This document shows, in pieces, positions 21,436 to 32,760 of a stretch of 64,000 nt of DNA. Each line of letters opens with the position of its first letter. The first letter of the stretch is position 1. The translations under genes were made by a program, and so were the position numbers. A model generated the notes under the pieces. It was given only the letters and a program-made list of their open reading frames with translations, did no database searches and had not been told where the DNA came from. Origin of the DNA: Gnetum montanum (lineage: Eukaryota; Streptophyta; Gnetopsida; Gnetales; Gnetaceae); NCBI GenBank assembly GCA_015680685.1, contig MNCI01027451.1:190706-254705 (forward strand), given 5' to 3'.

Positions 21436-24184
21436 ACCAAATGCTCAAAACCGATAGTTTCCATGTGAATCATTCCATTTTAGTTTTATTTTAAAGCCTT
21501 GCATACAAGCATGTAACATAAATTTTCCATGTAAAGTATGTAAAGTTAGAAAGAAATTTCTCCATTACAATTTCATGTCCCTGCTGCAACACTGAATATA
21601 ATGAATTGAAAACACTATATGGTTAAGTGAATAATCATTTGATAGAGCAATTTCAATACTGAATCACTTCGAGGATTCCAACTACTGCCAATGTTGTGAA
21701 TGATGTGCTATGCCTTGGTGCCCAAGTTTTAGTGCTGACGTATTTCTGCAACAGCAACCAGTTTATAGTTCATATTTAAATTAACTTTTTTCTGCTCCTA
21801 ATGTGAACTTGTGATCTCTAACAAACATCGTTTTCAGTTAGGTACTGTTCACAATCTTGTAATATTCGAAAAAGAATATGTATTGGTATGCAACTTACAG
21901 GCAGTTGTAAAGCCTCTAACGGTTCTCTAGTGGATTTTTATCAAATATATTAAGATGCTGTAAAATGGGATATAAAAGAAATGGTACGAGTTTTCCAAAT
22001 CAGGGATTTCGTAGATATTCCAAATATTTTAACATGTAATTAGCTTAGACTTTTGTGGGAATATATGAAGATATCTTTTATTCTTGGAGAGGAATTAGAA
22101 AAAATATGGACTCTTTAAGTGCTCAAGAGTGATTTAGAAGTAGGCTTTCAAGCCAAATTGCTATGTTTAACAAACTGTAGTTAACTTCAAGTTGTATTTA
22201 ATTTTTGGTTGAGAGGCCACCTACTGGTCATAGATGTTAAATAGTCGTCTATATAATAATATTTTTTTCTTTTTCATATATTACTTGAAGGTAACTGTAA
22301 ATCATATTTCATTTATAATGCAATCAAATTCACCGCCTTTTTGCAAAGATTCAGATCTCAGATTTAATTTGGCTTAGGTTTGCATTGTATGTATGTGTTA
22401 AAGCTTTATATAGTAACATTTTGCTAATGCTACTATGTATGCTTGCCTAGATTCATCATTCACCAAATAATAATAATAATAATAATAACAAACAAACAAA
22501 CTATAGAACTTGGTATATTTGGTAAATAATTTATGTATATGCATGCAAAGGATTGGTAAGTGTATACATATTTTTTTACAAGAACAAAAAGATTCTCTCA
22601 GTTAAATTATAGATATTATAAATATATAACTAAGTTAGTCAATCCTTCAATATTTGATGCATAGGCTATGGACCAAATAGCTAAATTATCTAGATTGGAT
22701 TTTAAAAACTAGTTTAGCTATGTATTTATGATGTATATTTATAATTTGGCTAAGAGAATTCTTTTTTTTTAATAAAAAAAATCAAATTATTGGATTGAGT
22801 CTAAAAAATGTGTATAATATAGGATGAACATTTTGGGAAATATTATTTAGTATTACATTATGAGTTATGTAGAGGGGCATGGACAAATATAATTAAGCAT
22901 TATACAATAGGGTTCTAAAGGGTTATGAATAAGATATAATTTAACATTTCAAGAATGAGATCTTTATGTCATGGACAAAATATAATTTAGCTTTATAGGA
23001 TTATGATTGATAGTTGGCCTTTGGATTAAAAATTAAATTACGCAAGTCTTTCTAAAATGTTGAGAATTATAAATGAAGGTATTGTATAAGTTAAAATGAT
23101 GAAACACAGTTTTCAAGATTACTTTTTCACTTCAATATAAAAAAGACTTGAGAAGGTGAACATATGAAAGAAAAATTGATCTATGAAACCTTAATTGAAA
23201 CTTTAAGATGATAAACTTAATTGTCAATACCAAGTTGCAAAATCATAAGATGCTTTAAGCATAAATGAAGTAGATTACCAAGCTACTTGATGGAAGATGG
23301 ATTTTATTTATGGAATTCAACTATTTGTCTTTTAGTTCTTTTTCTTAATTTGGTTTTTGGAGATGTTAGGAAAAATTCTACCAATAAATAAGTTGATGAA
23401 ATGATTATCAATGATGATATAGTGCTTATAATGATGATAATAATATATTATTCATAGTAAAGGTTTTAAGTATTTATAAATAAACAAAATGTTCATCCAA
23501 TTGACTTGAATCGGTAGCATTAGATGAATATGTCCAATTATTAATTTCTTAGGAAGATAAGTAACTCATGAAAGAACTATTTCTAATAGCACTTCATGGA
23601 ATGTTATCAAAGGTTAGAAACCTTGAATCATTAAAGTTATGATAGTTTTAGGACTTGATACGTGAATTCAAGAACCAACAAGTTGCAAGAATAATGAAAC
23701 GGATACATAATAAGATCTCGGGGGAAGTTGAAAACAAAGAAAGGTTAACCATGACTTCCTAAGATGGCAAAACAATAAATGTAGGTTAATTGGAAAATAT
23801 TATTGTTAGTTTCAAAGGGATATAGTTGTGAATGAATTCACAAATTATAAGTTTGAGAGCTAAAAGTTAGAATGACTATAAAACAATAACATCAACTAAG
23901 TTGGCAAGTGGAAACCATAAAAATTTTTTTTCAAAAGAACTAGGGTGCAAATGAAGATCAATATAAAGAACCCTTACCATAAAGCATTTGAGTTATGGTT
24001 TTAATTCTAGTGAGCAATGATAAGTTATCCAGTTCTAATTGGACAATATATCTTGGGGTGTATCTATATTTCAATTATTTTGGGTTTCTAATACCCCCAT
24101 GAAGCATTCATGAATCAAAGTATTATTAAAAAGCTTCAATACCAGCAAAATTGTAAAGGATAAAGTTTTAGAGAGATGGATAAA
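21436..24184. other. TPC1 3' UTR then AT-rich intergenic DNA
   Basis: The first few hundred bases are presumably 3' UTR. An AAT-type microsatellite lies at about 22465-22489. Beyond that I see no gene or identifiable transposon. Confidence 0.4.
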
Positions 24185-24880
24185 TAAGGCCAAACAATAG
24201 TTTTTTCTTGCAAAACATTAGAGGTTACAAGACATAATAGAAGCAAACTATCTACATTTAGCAATTTCAATATCTATAAGAGCACTAATTAGGAGAGTAA
24301 GAATGAGATTACAACACCTCAAATTGGAAGATGGAATAATGTGCAACATGAAGATATAATATGTTGGTTGCGTTTGATAAAAATAGTAGTATTATGAAAT
24401 TAAAATTGAAAACTAATATTTTATTATATCTATATGGACGCAAAGGATATGTTAGACAAATTAGACAAATCTGCTTTTACAAAATAGATTAGTAACAATA
24501 AGTCATAAGTATAGTAGAGATGTTTGATATTTATGTAACTTGAACACGTATTCTATATAATTCTCTAGAAGTAACATTGGTAGCTTGAATAGCTCATACA
24601 AAGATTGATTAGAGATTTACCATTTCTTCTAAAGAAACTTATTGTGCAACATCCTAATAATATATGTTTCTCATCTTCCACTATATGAAATAAATACAAT
24701 TAACATATTTTGTCTTCATATTGCTCATTATTTCATCTTTCAATTTCAACTTGAAGATGGTGTGGTCTCATTCTTACTCTACTAATTAGTGCTCTCATGT
24801 ATATTAGAATTGCTGCATGTAGATATTTTGTTTTATAATGTCTACCACTTCTAATATTTTTCTAGTAAAATTGAAGTTTT
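24185..24880. repeat. Long imperfect inverted repeat
   Basis: Arms of about 190 bases (24185-24375 and 24700-24880) are reverse complements with scattered mismatches. The best core is 'gagcactaatta' plus 'gagtaagaatgaga' at 24281-24312, matched in inverse at 24764-24796. About 320 bases separate them. A transcript could fold into a long hairpin, or two copies of a decayed element lie head to head. Confidence 0.6.
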
Positions 24881-25229
24881 CTAAAAATATTTGTGCCTCT
24901 TTTTGTCATCTTTTTAAAGGCTTCTTTATAAAAAGTTTCTAAACTTGTTCTTAATTTATTACTACATCAATATTAGCACAAATGTTTCAGTAATCCACTC
25001 ATTATCGTAGTGACGTGCACAAGTGTTTTTGGTAATCCACTCAACATCATCTTTGAAGCTTACAACTAGATTACACTATGTTTTGTATGATATAATTGCA
25101 TTCATCATAGTTGATAGGACTCCTATCATTAGCATTAGTGCTAGGGACAACATTGGTGAATTGCCTTGAAATACTTGTACATTCATAATTTTCCTTTTTT
25201 AAGTTGTTGATTTTATAGGAAATGAAGGA

Positions 25230-27330
25230 TTGGAGCAATCATGGCTAAATTAAAGAATGAAAATATGTTGAAGCAAAAGTCTCAATTGGTCCAAATTACT
25301 TTTAAAAATATGGTGAATGAAGCAACATCTTCTATTGCAGTGAAATTTCATCAAAAGAACCTTGGACGATGGCATGATGTACATGGATGACTTTGAAAAA
25401 AACCTAGAGAAGCTACACTTGCCATCTTCAAGAAGGCTTTGTCCAATAAAGGCTTCATCGAGAATTTGGTAGATTACGATTCCTTGTCACCCCAACAAAT
25501 AGAGCATGAGAAGTAAGAGCTTCATTACATGATTGTGGAGCAAGAGTACGAGCACATATATTCTAAGAAGCAGACAAAACCTTCTCCTAGAGACTCTCAT
25601 TGTTACAATATGAATGATTTTATGGGAAGGAGGTCCATGCATCTTTGTTCATGGGACCTAAGCTATACTTGTGGTGATCTGAAGTAATTCATCATTCCAC
25701 ATTTTTTTTTACCTTCACTTGAATGAAGGTGTTGATGGCTTGGATGACCCATTATTCTCATGGGCTGACCATGATCAAATTCATGAAGTAGTTTACATCC
25801 CACCTAAAAGCATTAAGGAGAGTAGAATCAAAAAGTTTGATATGGCTAATATTTCCAAATTCACTAGGTAGTTACATGATGATCCACAGCTCTAGCTTCA
25901 AATATTTTTCATCACTTGTGAGCTATAAGGGTTGAACAATAAGTGAGAGAAACTTCATATTTTTTCTCACACTCACTAATTGTGCTAAAACACAATATCA
26001 AGCTCTTAAGAAAAAATCCATCTCTTTTTGAACAAACATGTTAAAAGGTTTCAATGTCAAGTTGAAATCTTATGTTCTACTTGTAAACCTTAGAAAGAAG
26101 ATAGTAGGATGGAAGTAGGATATTAGTGAATCATTAGATGTGACCATATAATAGTATAAGTGCATGTTCAATCAATGTCCAAATCATGGGTTTAAAAAAC
26201 ATAACCACTTAATGCACTTAGTAGAAGGACTACAAACGAAAGATCAAGGGTTGATATGTATGTCATGGGTAATATCTACCAGAGGTCACTTGCTCAAATT
26301 TTAGTTGTGTTAGATGTTGTGGCTAAATGAGAAGGTGAATGGCATAAGCATGCTAGTGTAGAGAAAATCAAAATAAATTCCCAATGTTAGAATAATGTAA
26401 ACAATGTTTAATGTAAGCTTCAACCTTCTAATGCTATTGAAACCCTTGTTCAAGAAAGCATGAAAATAAAAAAAAACTTTAGGAGACCTTATTGATGCTA
26501 TTGATAAGGTTTGGAATATGTTAAATTAAGAGATAGCATCATGTCTTAAGGATTTAAAAAATAGAGTTGTTGTAGTAGCTGTTAAAGAAATTACACCACA
26601 AGGCAACAGTGATCAAAGTCCAAAAAAGGGTAAGCAACCTTATCCTAATATAATTCTTTATCCTTTCAGCTCATTTTTAAGCCACAACTTCAACAAGGAA
26701 CAAAATCTAATCCTTGGATCTTGACACCATGGAATGCCCCCTCTATGTCACAAACCCTTCCTCATGTCATCCTCCCTTCTACCATAAAACTCAGTAGATC
26801 ATAAATATAATACCTCATGCAGTGCTTCATCATTATTAGCCATATCCACTAGAACTATTTTAGCAGTTACAAGACCAATAATATCCATCATGACCCTCTA
26901 TGCCATTAAAAGAGGAGATTTTAAATCATCCACAGTTGGGACAAGTCTAGCTTCTTAATGCAAGGTACTATCCTCATTTTCCATCATAATATAGTATTGG
27001 GTAGCATGACATTTATCATGTTCTTTTGTTGGCATGAAATTCATCTCACAAATGAAAGCATTTTCATAAGAGAAAGAACATAATTGTTTATGAGGATTCA
27101 TTCTCTTCCCCTTCTTCACCATCATCTTCAAAGAAAGAACACCAAGGAGATTATGTTTCTAAAGATTAAGCAAATGAAGTTTTTGCTTCTTTAGATAAAG
27201 ACAAATGTATGGCATCCACTAGTGAAAGGAAGATCATTTGAAGATGTTGATCAAAAAGAAGATTTTCAGGTATCAAACTTGAATTTAGTCATGGAGGGGG
27301 AGTTTGCCACTTAATGACTTTCAATGGTAG
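25230..27330 (+). pseudogene. Old gag remnant related to the A/B/C gypsy family
   Basis: From 25820 the translation 'SRIKKFDMANISKFTR' aligns with 'SRIKRLDINNIPRFEG' of the gag ORF at 44529. It is followed by 'NLRKKIVGWK', 'ESLDVTI', 'NQCPNHGF' and 'HLVEGLQ', in the same order as in that gag (about 26080-26240). Stops and frameshifts are frequent. At about 27290 a 'agtcatgg' G-rich motif followed by 'gccact' resembles the motif after the gag-pol stop in A, B and C, yet no RT or integrase lies between. LTRs were not found. This is an older, divergent member of the family. Confidence 0.6.
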
Positions 27331-29938
27331 AGTATGATTTTTTTGTTTGGTGTGTGTTTTTGTGTGCAAATTTTTTGAAACTAATAATATATCATTCTCT
27401 AATTTTATTATTATTTTAGTTTGATGTGATTTTTGTATATATGTTTATGATATTAATGATTAATCAATTTTTCCCTATTCGGTTGATGTAAACATGGAAA
27501 ATCAATTAATGTGCTTTATGAATGCTCACCAAATAAGCCAATGATGGATGGATGAATTACAAATGCAATGATGATGTAAGGGTGCCAAAGTAGCCCAAAT
27601 TGGAGCCTTGATTTATGGAATGCCCATGCAATGAAATTCATCAACCCATTCTCCCTCGATCCATCTCACTAGTTAACTAGGCTCAAATTCAATAGGGAGC
27701 TAGGACTCATATTGTGAGCTATTGAAGCTAATGCTACTAGAATTGTGCGAATGTGATAGATCCACATCTTAGGATGTGAGCTATAGAATCCTAGATGACT
27801 TCTTACTTATTGGTAATAAAAGGGTGTGTTATCAAGGATCCTTGTGATCGTTAGATAATTTGATTTGTGTGAATGGGCTAAGGTGCATGTGTTTCCATGC
27901 CTAACCATCTTGTTAGAAGAGGCTTGTGATCTCATGGACTTATGCATGTCATGTAATAAGGGATGAATTCTCATATTTATGTAAGTTGAAGAGTCCATGT
28001 GGTGATCCAGCACTTCAATCATTCCCATAATTCTCATGCACCATTCAAAACCCTCTTTTCATGAAGAAAAAGATGAAAACAATGATATGTATATATATGA
28101 ATGAATGAAAAAAATAAAAATTTGATAAAATGAAAAAGAATGATGAAATGAATTCAAGAATGAAAAAGAGGAGAAAACAAAAAAAGAAAAAAGAAAAAAG
28201 AAAAGAAAACAAATAAAAAAATGAAGAGGTAATGAAAAGAGTGATATGATTCCAAGATTTTAAATTCATGCAAATTGGTATTTCTACCATCTTGGACTAA
28301 TCCTATAATCACACAAGTAAGATCAAGATGGAAGGCTGAACCAATGCCCATGCAAAACATGCATGTTGTTAATTAGACATGTGTATCTCATGTTCTACTT
28401 CTTTTTTCTAGACCATGTGATGCTTAAATGTTATAGTCCAAGATAATCTCTTTCCTCATTCTTACTCATGGTCATGAAGACCTAGAAGTCTCTTTCTTAG
28501 TGAACTTTGGTAATGTCAAATGATACTTCCACCTAATTTCTAAATCAAATTTTTTCTAGTGGTTAAGGTTATAATCCTTGACTTGAACCATGATCATATA
28601 TAAACATGAAAATCCAATTACTTTTTCATAGCATTGTAATCACTATTGGAATTGAGACTAGTTAGCATAGATAGTGGGATTAATGAAGGGGTTTTAGTAA
28701 AGCCAAATTTGAGAAACCTTTTATGCATACATGTGTGGATGGAGGAAAACCAAACTGGAATTTTGACTTCTAGATGATTTGCAGGATGTTACCTTAATTT
28801 AGTTTCATCAATAATTAGACATTGAAATAATTAATACTAGATGGCACTAGTAGTAGTAGGTATGATCTTGCTTGTAGAAGGAGAACTCAGATATCTATCC
28901 CTATTATGTGGTGAAAAAATGTGGTAGTGAATCTCTCATGGTATGTTGGACATGCTCATGTAATCCCATCAGCTAATTGAATGATTGGTTAGGGATTCAA
29001 TGATGTTGTACTATTACCTTTTCTTTCTTTTTCATCATTTTATTTTTCATCCATCTCTTTTCATTTTGGTGCATTGTTATGGGTGGCAGGAAGTTACTTA
29101 GGTGAAATAGAGGATGAGATATGACCATCTAAGGGGATAGAATCACATTTGATGCTGATGTTTCATTGGTTGTTGGGAATCCATGTGTGTCCCATCAATG
29201 GGTTTAACAAGGGCAAGAAAGGTAGTGCTTGCTATGGGAAGGACACACTTGTGAAGCCTTGGTAACTTGACATTATAAGCAAGTAAGCTCAAGCTTATCT
29301 CTTAGTGATGGCAATGATTACATGGCACAAGACACTTGATTAATTTTGCACTTGTGTGGTTTTGACTCTATGAGCTTTAATATTTGATCATGATAATTCC
29401 TTTTTACCTTACCTCACTTGTGCCTATTTGTTTAATCTTGGGGTATCCTAGTTATCTTCCATTTTTATAACCCCTTTGTTTTCTAGTCCTTGGTTCATGG
29501 GAATGAGTAGACTTGCCATTATGATTTAAATTTCATGAGTTTGAATCTCATCCAAGGTAATTTGTGGAATCTTGGTCTTCTTACTACTTTTGTGGCTTAT
29601 TTGTATTTGATCCTTGATGTCTTGGGTGTAAGTTGGATTTATTGAAATTTTCTTGAATATTTTTTCTTCTTGTTCTTCTTGTTTACATTACTCATGTGAT
29701 TCAAGTTAAGTTGACATTCCTTATGTTCTATAGTGTTGATGCCTTAAACATATAAAATACCAAAATTATTTATTTATATTTTGTTGTATTGAGTTGTAAT
29801 GATTCATTATCCAAGGAGATTACAACTATACAACATTGTGTTGGGCCATCAAGGTTGTGACTAGAATCCATTTTATTAATTTTTGTATGTGGTATTGCAC
29901 TTATCCCATAAGGGATTGTTACACATGTATGTTATTAT
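27331..29938. other. AT-rich sequence, no gene recognised
   Basis: Probably the 3' non-coding part of the old element above plus flank. Low-complexity A-rich DNA lies at 28090-28230. The last 40 bases before 29939 are imperfectly repeated at 39868-39907. Confidence 0.4.
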
Positions 29939-30747
29939 TGATGAGTGGCGAGGTACCCCTACACTCAACCATACGAATATGAGCGTTTCACGTGCGATTC
30001 GGTTGAACTCCAAGGACTAAGTGCTTATGCACCCTAATGGAGCACTTAAGGTTAATCAATCATTGTCTTCCCAAACTTACTTGTATTATCATGGTTGTAT
30101 GGTTAAGTAAGCTTGAGGTATATGATTTTTATAACTTTTATCTTTTTAATGTCTTATGCTAATAGGATAAGGTGAAGAGAACTAAGTGACTAACTTTCAT
30201 TAATTGTTCACTAACTAAGTTCTAATTGTTCCTAACACCAGTATCTATTCTCACTTGCTGCACACATCTTGAACCAGTGCAATGCTGTTGGGATTACCAA
30301 ACACTAAACGTTACTGGGTTACCAAGTGCTACACACATGCTCAAAGCGGTCATATTGAGTGAACTTAACTAGGAGAGTCAAGGGTTGAGAGAGAGATTAA
30401 TTAACTACAAAAGCATTTAAACATTCAACAATAATTAATGACTATTTAGCTTAGTCTGTATACTGCAAGGTTTATCATAAAGTTCATCTTTATTTCCATA
30501 CACAAATGTGTGCTTAGGTACAATTTTCTCGAATAAAGATTCGTTCACTTTAAGACTCCTACTGTGGGCACATGGAAATTATTCTAACTCTGAAATGGTA
30601 AAATTGCAAGAGTTTAGCTAAGGGTCTAAGTCTAACTACCTAAAACAAGGGAAGATGCCTCTTATTTATAGATAATGAGGCAGGACAGGATATCGCGGAT
30701 GTGATATCGCGTACACGATATCATGTACGCGATATTGCGGCTCATCA
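29939..30747 (-). repeat. Element B left LTR (3' LTR)
   Basis: 809 bp with TGATGAG/CTCATCA ends. Reverse-strand TATA box TATAAATA at 30663-30670. Four GATATC cores at 30690-30737 lie just upstream of the TATA box in the direction of transcription. It differs from the right LTR mostly by transitions at former CpG sites. Confidence 0.92.
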
Positions 30748-30758
30748 TACCCCCATGA
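30748..30758 (-). promoter_or_regulatory. Polypurine tract of element B
   Basis: The minus strand reads 'tcatgggggta' directly before the 3' LTR, identical to the tract in element A at 49856-49866. It would prime plus-strand DNA synthesis. Confidence 0.75.
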
Positions 30759-32627
30759 TTAAATGAAAACTTGTCCTCAAGTTCCTTACAAAATATTCGG
30801 AAGGTATGGGATTATTGACTTAAATGACACTAATGGTGAATGGGGTGACACATGAATGGATCATCATTACAATACATAATAATATTAGTATTCATGACTA
30901 CAAGAATGAACACTATACACATTTGCAATCTAGCCTTATTTGGCAGCTGAGATAGAAGAGAGAGAAAAGAAGAAGATGTGTTGCTACCGATGCCAAAATT
31001 GCACCTTCCATTGTCTATCCGTAACCGCGCCATCAATCTTATTCCTTGCATGACTATTCCAGTACCAGTCCATCCTAAGTGTTTCCTCCAGCTCCAGTCC
31101 ATTGTTGTATAATTGCCATCTACACACACAACACAGTCTCATATTAGTAAGGATAATTAAATCATAATGCAATTGATACCTTGCCTCATAGTATGGTCCA
31201 TTGGCTGAGTTGTGATATGGCTAATAAAGAGTCTAGAGATATCACATTGGTGAATACCCAAGGTGTAGAGGTTAGGAGAAAATTGAAAAAATTGGACCAG
31301 GACCCCCATGACTAAGAGCGAGCCTCCGGTAGCAATAGAATGGCAAAATAAAAGGAATAGGAATGATGGAGAAAAAGAAACAACAGCAATTTCGATAAAA
31401 TGGATGTCAGAGGTGGGAATGAACAACATAAATGTTGGTTGCAGCAATGTTTAAGGGAAAGAAGTTAACTGATGTACCAATTAGGAATGCTAGTGGGTCC
31501 TCCCTAAAGAAGGCTCATGCCCTTAATGCCCTAACAATCCCACATTCAAAGAGTCTGTAGGCTCTGGAAATGTCATTTGGAAGCAAGAGTTAAAGTCTTA
31601 CCCACAAGAATTTACCAAAAAGAAAACAATGTATCAACCAAAACATAGACTATTGATACAGCTGACAATGAGGTGGAAAATGGAAAAAGAATGATGAGGA
31701 GAATAGAATGGAATTGAGTCCCAAAAACAAGGTGGTGTACAGCCCCTTGTGTATTTATGGTTAATGTGACTTAGTAGATCTCATTCTAAATCTAGCCTCA
31801 AAAATCCACATCTAGTGACTTCGCATTAATACACTTGGCCAATCCATCCCCCTGAAGTAACAAGAATGCTTCCATCAAAGAGTCACCACCATTCTGAAGA
31901 AATGAGAAAAGAAAAAGTAGGAAGCGAGAGAGGGCCTTAGTTAGAGGGAACATGTTTGTTTAGTTCCATAATCAGTGCTTGTAGCCCAGATGATTATTTT
32001 GTCTAAGGGGTGTGCTTTGAATTCTCACTTGTTTCTTTTCTCTCTCTTTTTCTTGTCTTCTTTCTTCTTTCTTCTTTTGTGTAAGAACCACACCATGCAA
32101 AGACTTATTATTTTTATTAGCTTAGCTTCCCGATAATGGAGCAATGTTGAAATGGTAAGGAAAACCAAAGAAGAAAACATCCAAGCACCCACGAGAATGG
32201 TCGGCACAAATGCATCAAATCCCCTTGAAGTCACACCCTTTTTAATCCTTAAGTCCTTCCTCAGTTTGAGAAGTGCCCAGTCACCAATTTGTTGATAGTT
32301 CTATTATTTAAAGAAAGGGACTATACAGTTCCAAGCCAAGAGAGACCATAGGAATTCATGGATGCATGGATGATGTGGAATCATTGCTTGTTATATCAAA
32401 AGAACCATACCTTAGTATCAACATTATAACTCAAAGGTAAAAAATCAAACATTAGCAATCAATGGAATACAGTNATTTGTGTATTTGTTTGTTTATTTTT
32501 TTAGGATCATTACCTAATAAGTGCTCCTGATGGTGGTATGAACTGTATTCCATTGATTGCTAATNTGATCCTAAAAAAATAAACAAACAAATACACAAAT
32601 AAATGAAAGAGTATAAATGATGTTGCA

Positions 32628-32661
<34 letters not shown>

Positions 32662-32760
32662 AAAAACAAAAAAAAAAGAAGAAGAAGAAAAGTTAAAGAA
32701 AGTTGTAAAACAAAAATGTGTAAAAAAAAAACTTAAAAAGGAACTGAGGGCCTCAAATGA
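30759..32760 (-). other. Element B 3' non-coding region
   Basis: About 2 kb between the pol stop and the polypurine tract, similar to 47874-49855 of element A. It contains a second 'agtcatggggg' motif at 31302-31314, an A-run of 32 bases on the + strand (32629-32660), a short conserved ORF-like segment near 31129, and the misassembled patch at 32451-32600. Confidence 0.75.
32451..32600. other. Probable assembly artefact: inverted 90-bp segment between two Ns
   Basis: Ns at 32474 and 32565 flank a segment in the opposite orientation to the homologous region of element A (48100-48160). The two sides form a 59-base inverted repeat, perfect except for the Ns (32451-32509 and 32542-32600). Confidence 0.8.

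Noticed and set aside
28045-28290. Hydrophobic minus-strand ORF, Phe-rich
   Set aside because: It is the translation of an A-rich low-complexity tract.
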